From assembly GCA_003562555.1 (NCBI GenBank), contig PWUO01000227.1, positions 1 through 16,040 on the forward strand: DNA of 16,040 nucleotides, given 5' to 3'. Origin of the DNA: Dehalococcoidia bacterium. GTDB taxonomy: Bacteria > Chloroflexota > Dehalococcoidia > GIF9 > AB-539-J10. Shown here in pieces: positions 1 through 6,549 of the stretch (position 1 is the stretch's first letter; each line of letters opens with the position of its first letter). The position numbers and the translations under genes were made by a program. Under the pieces are notes generated by a model. The model was not told where the DNA came from, ran no database searches, and worked only from the letters and a program-made list of their open reading frames with translations.

Positions 1-2
1 CA

Positions 3-311
3 GACAGGATCATCGAGCAGGTATTTCTGCTGGCCTGGGTGGCCATATCGTACGGCATCATCTATGCATTCCACCGGTTCATTCCGCGCGGCTTCATCAT
101 AGCCCAGCTGCTGTTCGTCATCGTCTGGGGACTACTGCCATCGCTGGACATCATCTATCTGGGCTTCCTCCATTATGAGAGGCTGCCGGTGTACTGGTTA
201 GTTGCGTCGCTGATACTTCTGTACCTGAACATCCTGAGATGGGGCACAATTCGGTTGGGGCTGTGCGCGGCGAGGCAGCATAGGAGTTCGAAGCCCACTC
301 AGCTAGAATAG
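3..311 (+). CDS. C-terminal part of an unknown membrane protein (5' end outside window)
   Basis: The reading frame is open from the first complete codon to a TAG at 309-311, so this is the end of a gene that starts upstream. An internal GTG at 39 has no ribosome site and is probably not the start. The visible ~102 residues are hydrophobic, with about three membrane-spanning stretches separated by short basic loops (for example after HRFIPRG). The tail is polar and basic, ending in a short hydrophilic segment rich in R, Q and S. No catalytic or family motif is recognisable, so no function is assigned. It runs in the same direction as the acyl-CoA dehydrogenase gene 92 bp downstream, but nothing in the sequence shows that they are co-transcribed. 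Confidence 0.6.
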   Translation, partial: DRIIEQVFLLAWVAISYGIIYAFHRFIPRGFIIAQLLFVIVWGLLPSLDIIYLGFLHYERLPVYWLVASLILLYLNILRWGTIRLGLCAARQHRSSKPTQLE

Positions 312-390
312 CCACGCACGAAGCGGCAGGCTCGCGGGGGCTTCCTGCGGATGCTCATGGGCCCCGTGGCATGCCCAAGTCAGCCCAGGC

Positions 391-398
391 AGGAGGTG
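391..398 (+). promoter_or_regulatory. ribosome binding site fixing the GTG start of the acyl-CoA dehydrogenase
   Basis: AGGAGGTG is nearly a full anti-Shine-Dalgarno match and ends six bases before GTG 404. It lies inside the longer open frame that begins at ATG 371, so the longer start would translate through its own best ribosome site. Confidence 0.75.
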
Positions 399-403
399 AC
401 AGG

Positions 404-1624
404 GTGAAGGAGTACGGCGATTTCGTAAGCGAAGCGGACCGGATGGTTATCGCATCGCTCCGAGAGTTCGTAACTGACGAGATACTCCCCTACCGGCAGC
501 ATCTCGACACAGACACGGAGCGCGCACACACACACCGCGTGCTCAACGGCCTGGCGGCGATGGGCATGCATAAGCGGGGCCTCCCGGAGTCACTGGGAGG
601 CATCCGCACAGGGGCTGTCTCCTTCGTGGTGGGGTACGAGGAGATCGCGAGAGGCGACTGCGGTATCGCCCTGACGCTCAGCGTGCCAGCCTGGGTCTTT
701 GGCGCCGCGGTCCGTTCGCGCAACGAACGTGTGCTTGAGGACCTGTGTCGCCCGTTCTGCGGCGATTCCTTCCGTGAAGCCTGTCTCGCGATGACGGAGC
801 CCGAGGGCGGCTGCAACGTCGAGTGCGCTGAGTATCGCGGCAAGGCAATCCACACCAGAGCGCGGCTTGAAGGCGACCACTGGGTTATCAACGGTGCCAA
901 GCAGTTCCCCAGCGGCGCCGGAGTGTCGGACGTCTATCTCATCGCCTGCACCACCGACCCTGATCTGGAGGAGGAAGGCATCGCGCTGATCTACGTGCCG
1001 GCGGACACTCTTGGACTGTCGTTCAGCAAGCCCGAGGACAAGATGGGAATGAGGTTCACGGATGTGAACGCCTCCGTGTTCCTGGACGACGTTCGTGTGC
1101 CGAAAGAGTACCGCGCATCGATGGAGCCCGGGAAGGACGCCGAGAGCCTGAAGAATCTGCTTGCCTGGGGCAGGTTATCGAGCGCCGCGTTCGCCACCGG
1201 CGTCGCACAGGCGGTGCTTGACATCGCACTGGAGTTCACGGGACAACGCCATTACGGCGGCAAACAGGTGCGGCAGCACACGCTGCAGGCGGCCATGCTG
1301 GCGGACATGATAATCGGTGTTGAGAGCGCGCGCTTCTACTACCTGACGGCGGCCAGTATGTTCGACAATCGAAAGGTCTACGGGCACCACTACAGCGATG
1401 AGCAGATCGCACGCGCCACCGGAGCCAAGATATACGCGGCTGAGACGGCGTTGAAGGTCTGCAACATGGCGATGGAACTGACGGGATCGTACGGCTACAT
1501 GAGGAACTACCACATAGAGAAGTACCTGCGCGATGTGAAGATCATTCAGCTGTGGGAGGGCGGCGCTCAGCTTGGCCGCATCGACGTGGCTCGAGGGCGC
1601 TACCAGATGGTACCGTACGTGTAG
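404..1624 (+). CDS. acyl-CoA dehydrogenase
   Basis: FAD-dependent acyl-CoA dehydrogenase, expected to oxidise an acyl-CoA to the 2,3-enoyl-CoA and pass electrons to ETF in the cytoplasm. I chose the GTG at 404 (406 aa) because AGGAGGTG lies six bases before it; the upstream ATG at 371 has no ribosome site. In this numbering the family signature MTEPEGG is at 130-136, followed by the WVINGAKQF strand (160-168) of the middle beta domain. The C-terminal helical domain carries GSYGYMRNYHIEKYLRD, then QLWEGGAQ. Glu385 in that last motif sits where medium- and short-chain enzymes keep the catalytic base. Length is normal for the family. The substrate cannot be read from sequence. The gene converges on a B12-dependent acyl-CoA mutase operon, which suggests short or branched acyl-CoA metabolism. 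A butyryl-CoA-type role would fit the mutase, but that is inference. Confidence 0.93.
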   Translation: MKEYGDFVSEADRMVIASLREFVTDEILPYRQHLDTDTERAHTHRVLNGLAAMGMHKRGLPESLGGIRTGAVSFVVGYEEIARGDCGIALTLSVPAWVFGAAVRSRNERVLEDLCRPFCGDSFREACLAMTEPEGGCNVECAEYRGKAIHTRARLEGDHWVINGAKQFPSGAGVSDVYLIACTTDPDLEEEGIALIYVPADTLGLSFSKPEDKMGMRFTDVNASVFLDDVRVPKEYRASMEPGKDAESLKNLLAWGRLSSAAFATGVAQAVLDIALEFTGQRHYGGKQVRQHTLQAAMLADMIIGVESARFYYLTAASMFDNRKVYGHHYSDEQIARATGAKIYAAETALKVCNMAMELTGSYGYMRNYHIEKYLRDVKIIQLWEGGAQLGRIDVARGRYQMVPYV

Positions 1625-1657
1625 GCACCGATCGTGGGAGACACCGCATCGACAGAC

Positions 1658-1686
1658 GCCCCGCGAAAACCTCGCGTATCAGGGGC
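1658..1686. terminator. possible bidirectional hairpin between convergent genes
   Basis: GCCCC (1658-1662) pairs with GGGGC (1682-1686), and an inner CGCG (1662-1665) can pair with CGCG (1673-1676). The hairpin lies in the 61-bp gap between the convergent acyl-CoA dehydrogenase and meaB genes and touches the meaB stop codon. There is no T-run on either side, so an intrinsic terminator is only weakly supported. Confidence 0.3.
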
Positions 1687-2642
1687 TACGATCGAGTCAG
1701 CTTTTCGATGACGTGCGAGGCGGCTGTCTGAGGTCCGATTCTCCTCTGCACCATATCGTCCACCAGCTTCTCATACAATGCCCTGTCGGTACCCGCGTCG
1801 ATCAGCTCCTTGAGCGCACTCTCGACGGCTTCGGAGAGCTCAAGTCTTACCCTCGCCTGCTCTCGACTGGCCATCTGCCCATGAGAGATGAGGAACTCGC
1901 GATGCTTCAGTATCTCCTGGCAAAGATCTCCGACACCCTTGCCGTGAACCGCTTCGGTCAGCAGGACCGGAGGCTTCCTCTGCCCGGCGAGGTCGGAGTG
2001 CTCGCCCTGCATGGCCATCATCGCCTCAAGCTCCATCTTGACGCCGTACGCACCCTCCTGGTCCGCCTTGTTGACGACGAAGATGTCCGCCATCTCCAGA
2101 ATGCCCGCTTTCATCATCTGGATTGAGTCACCCGAACCCGGTGTCAACACGTACAGCGACGTGTGCGCGAGACGGGTCACATCGACCTCCTGCTGGCCGA
2201 TACCAACCGTCTCAACCAGCACCACATCCTTCCCCATAGCATCCATGACGTGAATCATGCCTGCGGCGGCCCTGGCAAGGCCGCCAAGCCAGCCGCGCGT
2301 TGCTACGCTCCGAATAAACACGCCGGGGTCCGTACAGTGCTGCTGCATACGAACGCGGTCGCCCAGTATCGCTCCACCCGTCAGCGGACTGGTGGGATCG
2401 ATGGCCACAACGCCAACCGTCATGTCCCGCTTTCGAAACGCGCCGATCAGCGTGTCCACAAGCGTGCTCTTGCCACCACCGGGAGCCCCGGTGATACCTA
2501 CGATGTAGGCGTTACCGGTGTGCGAATACAGCGACTCGAGCAGGTCGAATGAGGCAGAATTGCCTTCCTCGATTCCTCTCATCAGCCGGGCCGCCGCTCT
2601 GACGTCCCCGGCGAGAATCCGATTGACCGCGTCCGCGGTCAC
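1686..2642 (-). CDS. meaB: MeaB/ArgK-family G-protein chaperone of a B12-dependent acyl-CoA mutase
   Basis: P-loop GTPase of the MeaB family. Known members load adenosylcobalamin onto the mutase, gate out damaged cofactor and protect the enzyme from inactivation. The 318 residues carry Walker A GAPGGGKST (52-60), IDPTSP (81-86) followed by GGAILGDRVRM, the ATRGWLGGLA segment, ETVGIGQ (144-150) and the guanine-specificity motif NKAD (191-194). All are in the family order and length is typical. The GTG start overlaps the TGA stop of the upstream B12-binding subunit by four bases (GTGA, 2639-2642), with AGGAG just upstream, so translation is probably coupled. It is the last gene of the mutase operon and most likely the dedicated chaperone of those subunits. 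Confidence 0.95.
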   Translation of the reverse strand: MTADAVNRILAGDVRAAARLMRGIEEGNSASFDLLESLYSHTGNAYIVGITGAPGGGKSTLVDTLIGAFRKRDMTVGVVAIDPTSPLTGGAILGDRVRMQQHCTDPGVFIRSVATRGWLGGLARAAAGMIHVMDAMGKDVVLVETVGIGQQEVDVTRLAHTSLYVLTPGSGDSIQMMKAGILEMADIFVVNKADQEGAYGVKMELEAMMAMQGEHSDLAGQRKPPVLLTEAVHGKGVGDLCQEILKHREFLISHGQMASREQARVRLELSEAVESALKELIDAGTDRALYEKLVDDMVQRRIGPQTAASHVIEKLTRS

Positions 2643-3067
2643 CTAACAGGCTCCTGACCACTGCCCGCTGGACGCACGTTCTCCTCGGTCCACTTCAGGA
2701 TCGCATCGAGCGACGTGCCTGGCAGGAATACCTCTCTGACTCCAGCTTCCTTGAGCCTGGAGATATCCTCGTCCGGGATAATTCCCCCGCCGATGACCGT
2801 GATGTCATCGGCACCCTGTTCTCTAAGCTGCCTCACGACCTCGCTGAAAAGGAACAGGTGTGCCCCTGAGAGGCAACTCAGCCCCACGAGGTCGACATCC
2901 TCCTGGATGGCCGTACTGACTATCTGTTCAGGCGTCTGGTGCACCCCGGTATAGACCACTTCGTGTCCCGCGTCGCGGAATCCGCGGGCGATCACCTTGA
3001 CCCCTCGGTCGTGACCATCCAGTCCGGGCTTGGCCACCAGCACTCTCAGCTTCTTCTCTGCACGCAT
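2639..3067 (-). CDS. acyl-CoA mutase small subunit, cobalamin-binding domain
   Basis: A 142-residue stand-alone B12-binding domain, the small subunit of a split methylmalonyl-CoA/isobutyryl-CoA mutase. It contains DxHxxG as DGHDRG (17-22), with His19 the expected lower axial ligand of cobalt. GLSCLSG follows near the middle, and then GGGIIPDED, which helps hold the nucleotide tail in this fold. The protein ends soon after the Rossmann-like domain, as in other small subunits. It lies 48 bp downstream of the large subunit and overlaps meaB by four bases. With the large subunit showing an isobutyryl-type active site, icmB would be a better guess than a methylmalonyl-CoA mutase name, but the small domain alone does not discriminate. 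Confidence 0.94.
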   Translation of the reverse strand: MRAEKKLRVLVAKPGLDGHDRGVKVIARGFRDAGHEVVYTGVHQTPEQIVSTAIQEDVDLVGLSCLSGAHLFLFSEVVRQLREQGADDITVIGGGIIPDEDISRLKEAGVREVFLPGTSLDAILKWTEENVRPAGSGQEPVR

Positions 3068-3086
3068 CTCGTACTGCCCCCGTTTC

Positions 3087-3102
3087 GAACAGTCTGCTGT
3101 TC
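3087..3102. repeat. short inverted repeat between mutase subunit genes
   Basis: GAACAG (3087-3092), a four-base loop and CTGTTC (3097-3102) form a perfect 6-bp hairpin in the 48-bp gap between the large- and small-subunit genes. It lies 20 bases upstream of the small-subunit ATG. It could modulate relative translation or mRNA processing; function is unknown and a chance occurrence is possible. Confidence 0.3.
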
Positions 3103-3115
3103 TGCCGTTGACCGC

Positions 3116-4792
3116 CTAGTAGAATCCGGGATCCCGGTACTCTCCGAAGACCTCACGGTAGACATCGCAAATCTCCTGCTCGGTCGCATACGCCTTCACG
3201 GCCTCGATCACTGCCGGCATCACATTCTCGCCGTTCCGGCATGCCCGACGCACATCGCCAAGCGCCTGCGATACCGCACGGTTGTCCCTCGATCGCTTCA
3301 GATTGTGCAGCCGCGTGACCTGTTCCTCCTCCAGCTTTTCATCGATCTTGAGGAGTTCTATCGGGGATTGTTCCTCGGTCACGTACTTGTTGACACCCAC
3401 CAGCGTCTTCACCCCGGTGTCTATCTGTCTTTGATAGCGGTACGCGGCGTCAGCGATCTCCAGTTGCGGGAAGCCCTGGTCGATCGCGGCCAGCATGCCT
3501 CCCATCCTGTCTATCTTCTCGATATATTCCAGCGCCCGCTCCTCCATCTCGTTGGTCAGTGCCTCCACAAAGTAGGAGCCGGCAAGCGGATCGATGGTAT
3601 TTGTGACGCCAGTCTCATCGGCGATGATCTGCTGGGTGCGGAGCGCCACCGTCACAGCGTGATCGGTCGGCAGCGCCAGCGTCTCATCGTACGAATTGGT
3701 GTGCAGCGACTGCGTGCCACCGAGGGCCGCCGCCAGTGCCTCGGTGGCCGTGCGGATGACGTTGTTCAATGGCTGCTGTGCCGTCAGTGAGACGCCTGCA
3801 GTCTGGGTGTGGAATCTGAGCCACCAAGACCGGGGGTTCTTCGCCTTGAAACGGTCCCTCATGATCCGGGCCCATATCCGCCGGGCGGCGCGGAACTTGG
3901 CAATCTCCTCGAAGAAGTCGATGTGAGAATCGAAGAAGAAGGACAGGCGTGGAGCGAAGGCATCGACCTCAAGCTCGGTGTGGTCGAGCACATCCTGCAC
4001 GTAGGCGATGCCGTCGGCCAGCGTGAATGCCAACTCCTGGACCGCTGTAGCGCCGGCCTCCCGCATGTGGTAGCCGCTTATGCTCACCGTGTTCCACCGC
4101 GGGACGTGCTTTGTGCCAAACTCGATGGTGTCTCGAACGATCCTGACCGATGGTTCTATCGGACACATGAACGTCTTCTGGGCGATGAACTCCTTGAGCA
4201 TGTCGTTCTGGATGGTGCCGCCCAGTCGGTCCCAGCCAACGCCCTGCTTGTCCGCCAGGGCGAGGTTCATGGCCCACGCGATGCTGGCCGGAGGGTTGAT
4301 AGTGTGAGAGACGGTCACATCGCCCAGGGGGATGCCGCGCATGAGGACTTCGAAGTCGGCCAGGCTGTCGATCGCCACGCCGCACTTGCCGATCTCAGCG
4401 CGCGACCGCGGCGAATCACTGTCGTAGCCCATAAGCGTGGGGTAGTCGTAGGCAATGCTCAGACCGGTCTCGCCATGCTTGAGCAGGTGGTGGTAGCGGC
4501 GGTTCGTGTCCTCGGCGCTGCCGAACCCGGAGAACATTCTGAACGTCCACAGTCGGCCCCGGTACATGTCAGGCTGGCAGCCACGCGTGAACGGGTACGC
4601 GCCGGGATAGCCGATGTGCTCCCCGTAGTCCAGGTCCTTGACATCCTCGGGCGTGTAGAGGGGCTTGATCTCGAGGTCGGATACGGTGGAATACCGCTTG
4701 CTCTGCCAGGCGCTCGCTGCAGCGTCCTTGACCTTGTCCCACCACCCGAGCATCCCGTCATGCGCCTGCCTCAGCGTCTTCTCGTCAAACAT
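3116..4792 (-). CDS. B12-dependent acyl-CoA mutase large subunit, isobutyryl-CoA-mutase-like
   Basis: Catalytic TIM-barrel subunit of an adenosylcobalamin-dependent acyl-CoA mutase, working with the separate B12 subunit encoded next. The 558 residues include YPFTRG (66-71), RMFSGFG (85-91), DYPTLMGYDSDSPRS, TIQND (193-197), SISGYHMREAG with His242, FAPRLSFFF and GGTQSLHTNSYDETLALPT. In methylmalonyl-CoA mutase two residues contact the substrate carboxylate, Tyr89 and Arg207 in the Propionibacterium enzyme. Here the aligned residues are Phe87 and Gln205, with the same spacing of 118. Phe80/Gln198 is the known pattern of isobutyryl-CoA mutase, so interconversion of isobutyryl-CoA and butyryl-CoA, or a related carboxylate-free substrate, is more likely than methylmalonyl-CoA. 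Automatic pipelines would probably call it methylmalonyl-CoA mutase. The ATG is preceded by AGGGAGGGG. It is first in the operon with the small subunit and meaB. Confidence 0.93.
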   Translation of the reverse strand: MFDEKTLRQAHDGMLGWWDKVKDAAASAWQSKRYSTVSDLEIKPLYTPEDVKDLDYGEHIGYPGAYPFTRGCQPDMYRGRLWTFRMFSGFGSAEDTNRRYHHLLKHGETGLSIAYDYPTLMGYDSDSPRSRAEIGKCGVAIDSLADFEVLMRGIPLGDVTVSHTINPPASIAWAMNLALADKQGVGWDRLGGTIQNDMLKEFIAQKTFMCPIEPSVRIVRDTIEFGTKHVPRWNTVSISGYHMREAGATAVQELAFTLADGIAYVQDVLDHTELEVDAFAPRLSFFFDSHIDFFEEIAKFRAARRIWARIMRDRFKAKNPRSWWLRFHTQTAGVSLTAQQPLNNVIRTATEALAAALGGTQSLHTNSYDETLALPTDHAVTVALRTQQIIADETGVTNTIDPLAGSYFVEALTNEMEERALEYIEKIDRMGGMLAAIDQGFPQLEIADAAYRYQRQIDTGVKTLVGVNKYVTEEQSPIELLKIDEKLEEEQVTRLHNLKRSRDNRAVSQALGDVRRACRNGENVMPAVIEAVKAYATEQEICDVYREVFGEYRDPGFY

Positions 4793-4889
4793 ACACCCCT
4801 CCCTGTGTGTAAGCCGTCCGGATCTGCGCCAGCAACTCGTGACTGAAGCAGTCCCGCCCCCGATAGGGGTGCCGTGGCCACCCTGCTCG

Positions 4890-4920
4890 ATTGTACCTGA
4901 AGTGAATCATCATCCGTCAA
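4890..4920 (-). promoter_or_regulatory. candidate promoter of the mutase operon
   Basis: On the minus strand TTGACG (4915-4920) and TACAAT (4890-4895) each match five of six sigma-70 consensus bases, with a rather long 19-bp spacer. The predicted leader to the mutase ATG is about 90 bases. An inverted repeat AATCAT/ATGATT (4905-4910 and 4920-4925) overlaps the -35 region and could be an operator. Confidence 0.45.
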
Positions 4921-5008
4921 TGATTATTAGGAGCGTACAGAGTGCGAGGTTGAACAGATGAAGCATCAGGCATTCCGCGCTTGTCTGGTCCACCGCGCGA
5001 CAAAGCGA

Positions 5009-5046
5009 ATCATACCCGCTCCCCTTTCCAGGGGAGCGGGTATGAT
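5009..5046 (-). terminator. perfect 17-bp hairpin downstream of the ZIP transporter gene
   Basis: Positions 5009-5025 are perfectly complementary to 5030-5046, with a four-base loop, giving a 17-bp GC-rich stem. On the minus-strand transcript the loop reads GGAA, a stabilising GNRA tetraloop; on the plus strand it reads UUCC. It begins 43 bases after the ZIP stop codon and before the mutase promoter, so it probably ends or stabilises the transporter transcript. There is no U-tract after it, unlike a classic intrinsic terminator. Confidence 0.6.
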
Positions 5047-5089
5047 CAGATCACTAACATACCGCCCTGGCGGCAAACGTCCCACATTC

Positions 5090-5839
5090 TCACCCCGTCA
5101 TCACCAGGACAACCATCAGGCCGAGTATGAGTCCGCCGATGGATACGTGGTCGTTCAGCTTGTGCGACTGCGGTACGAGTTCATCAACCACTATGTAGAC
5201 CATGGCCCCGGCCGCGAACGCCATCCCTCCTGCGATAAACATCGGCGAGATGTGGAAGAACAGAAGGCCGATCGCTGCACCCAGCGGAGTCATCAGACCG
5301 ATGACCAGCGTGAGAAGCAGCACCCTCACGACAGTAAGTCCGCCGGCCCTCAGGATGCCCGCAGCGGCGATGCCTTCGGGAATATTGTGCAACGCGATGG
5401 CGATGGCAATATACAACCCCAGCGTCGGGCTGGCCTCCAGACCGGCACCGATCGCCAGTCCTTCGGGCAGGTTATGCAACGCAAGTCCGAAGAAGACCAG
5501 GTAGCCTAACCGCAGCATCTCCTTTCTGAATGCGGGTACGCGTGGCGGGTTCTCTACGGACAGCTCCTGGTTGGCGGAGAAGTGCGCATGTGGAAGGAGC
5601 CGATCGAGCCCGTACATGATGCCGGCACCCAGAAGGAACCCTATGGTGGCGGTCGTCAACGAGCCGAACTCCAATGACTCGGGAATGAGATCAAAGAACG
5701 CCACTGCCAGCATGATACCGCCTGCGAACCCCAGCAACGCGGACAGCAATTTGTGGCCGGGTCTGCCGAACACCATGACAAGTGCCGCGCCGAGGACAGT
5801 GGATACTCCAGCCAGAAAGCTGTAGAGCAAGGCCTCCAT
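5090..5839 (-). CDS. ZIP-family divalent metal transporter
   Basis: Integral membrane transporter of the ZIP family (GufA/ZupT branch), which moves Zn, Fe or Mn across the cytoplasmic membrane, usually inward. The 249 residues form about eight hydrophobic spans. The hallmark metal-site motifs of the two central helices are HNLPEGLAIG (from His122) and HNIPEGIAAA (from His151), with His, Asn and Glu ligands all present. A short polar loop near residues 84-108 contains HAH, a small version of the variable histidine loop. The ATG is preceded by AAGGGAG. The gene lies 124 bp downstream of a DtxR/MntR-family repressor on the same strand, so metal-dependent regulation is likely. Whether it is read from the repressor promoter or from its own is not clear. 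The metal transported cannot be told from sequence. Confidence 0.92.
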   Translation of the reverse strand: MEALLYSFLAGVSTVLGAALVMVFGRPGHKLLSALLGFAGGIMLAVAFFDLIPESLEFGSLTTATIGFLLGAGIMYGLDRLLPHAHFSANQELSVENPPRVPAFRKEMLRLGYLVFFGLALHNLPEGLAIGAGLEASPTLGLYIAIAIALHNIPEGIAAAGILRAGGLTVVRVLLLTLVIGLMTPLGAAIGLLFFHISPMFIAGGMAFAAGAMVYIVVDELVPQSHKLNDHVSIGGLILGLMVVLVMTG

Positions 5840-5893
5840 ACTACGTAGCTCCCTTCATAGAACTTAGCGGGCGAAACCCGTTCCGGTTAGCCT

Positions 5894-5915
5894 CTCTGCC
5901 CTCGCAGCGGCAGAG
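5894..5915. repeat. small hairpin between repressor and ZIP genes
   Basis: CTCTGCC and GGCAGAG form a perfect 7-bp stem around an eight-base loop in the 124-bp gap between the DtxR/MntR-like gene and the ZIP gene. No U-run follows on the minus strand. It could attenuate read-through or stabilise mRNA; its function is unknown. Confidence 0.3.
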
Positions 5916-5963
5916 CACTACCCGGGACCGTACCCCGCACCCACCACGCGGTTCGTGGACGGA

Positions 5964-6485
5964 TCATGGCTGTGCCTCGCTGCCTGACGATGAACCGCCA
6001 TGGAGATCAGGCGGCATGACCCTTTCGTCCCCGCCATCCTCCACGTAACGGTTGAAGATGTTCTCCCAATCAGACCTGCCCGGATAACACTTCATCACGA
6101 AGCTGATGTAGCTCTCCAATCGATGGATGCTTTCTCTGCTGAGCGCGTGCTCCATTCTGCAGGCATCAGCCTCGGCTGTCTCTGGATCCACCATTAGAAT
6201 TCCGGTCAGGAAACTCAGAAGCGCCTTATGACGACGGTAGACCTCATCCGCCAGACGGGCTCCCTCATCGGTGAGCTCGATGTCGCCGTACCGCTCATGA
6301 GTCACCAGTCCGGCACCTGAGAGTCTTCTCACCGCCCAGTCGACGCTCGGCTTCTTCACGCCTACAGCTTCGCTCAGTGCGGTCACGGTGGCTTTGCCCT
6401 CGCGCTCATGGAGGACAGCGATAGCCTCAAGGTAGTCCTCCAGGGACCGGGTCAGCTTCTCACTACCACTGCTCATGGGTTTCAC
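5964..6485 (-). CDS. DtxR/MntR-family metal-dependent transcriptional repressor
   Basis: Metal-sensing repressor that binds DNA when loaded with Mn(II) or Fe(II). An N-terminal winged helix (about residues 13-75, recognition region VGVKKPSVDWAVRRL) is followed by a dimerisation domain. There is no C-terminal SH3-like domain: 173 aa, against about 226 in DtxR and 142 in MntR. Candidate ligands are Asp17 and Glu20 in LEDYLEAI, His86 in RRHKALL, and Cys109, Glu112 and His113 in CRMEHALS. Asp17/Glu20 match the MntR pattern while Cys109 matches the DtxR pattern, so Mn or Fe preference is unclear. Two starts are possible: GTG at 6485 or the in-frame ATG at 6476; neither has a strong ribosome site. 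The promoter carries a perfect inverted repeat that looks like its own operator. The next gene is a ZIP transporter, the obvious regulatory target. Confidence 0.92.
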   Translation of the reverse strand: MKPMSSGSEKLTRSLEDYLEAIAVLHEREGKATVTALSEAVGVKKPSVDWAVRRLSGAGLVTHERYGDIELTDEGARLADEVYRRHKALLSFLTGILMVDPETAEADACRMEHALSRESIHRLESYISFVMKCYPGRSDWENIFNRYVEDGGDERVMPPDLHGGSSSGSEAQP

Positions 6486-6495
6486 CGCTTGATCG

Positions 6496-6515
6496 TTGTT
6501 AGACTACTCTAACAA
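6496..6515. promoter_or_regulatory. putative autoregulatory operator of the DtxR/MntR-like repressor
   Basis: TTGTTAGA (6496-6503), CTAC, TCTAACAA (6508-6515) is a perfect 8-4-8 inverted repeat. The TTAGA...TCTAA core resembles the TTAGG...CCTAA form of DtxR-family boxes. It lies 10 bases upstream of the GTG start and just after the predicted -10, covering the expected transcription start. That placement fits repression by the encoded protein. Confidence 0.6.
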
Positions 6516-6519
6516 TAGA

Positions 6520-6549
6520 ATACTAGTGCATGCACTTCCCCCCTGTCAA
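6520..6549 (-). promoter_or_regulatory. promoter of the DtxR/MntR-like repressor gene
   Basis: On the minus strand a perfect TTGACA (6544-6549) is followed after 18 bases by TAGTAT (6520-6525), a four-of-six -10 match. The spacer contains a perfect 12-bp palindrome AGTGCATGCACT (6525-6536), possibly a second regulator site. Confidence 0.55.

Noticed and set aside
1572..2126. 184-codon plus-strand open frame across the end of the acyl-CoA dehydrogenase and meaB
   Set aside because: It overlaps two certain genes in wrong frames and has no motif or ribosome site.
2939..3790. 283-codon plus-strand open frame opposite the B12 subunit and mutase
   Set aside because: Antisense shadow of two certain genes with no recognisable motif.
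3809..4846. 345-codon plus-strand open frame opposite the mutase large subunit
   Set aside because: It lies wholly antisense to a gene with family motifs along its full length, and its translation shows no domain; such shadows are common in GC-rich DNA.
4793..4885. cobalamin riboswitch in the leader of the mutase operon
   Set aside because: The leader is only about 90 bases and I do not see the conserved B12-box or the multi-helix layout; a covariance-model search would settle it.
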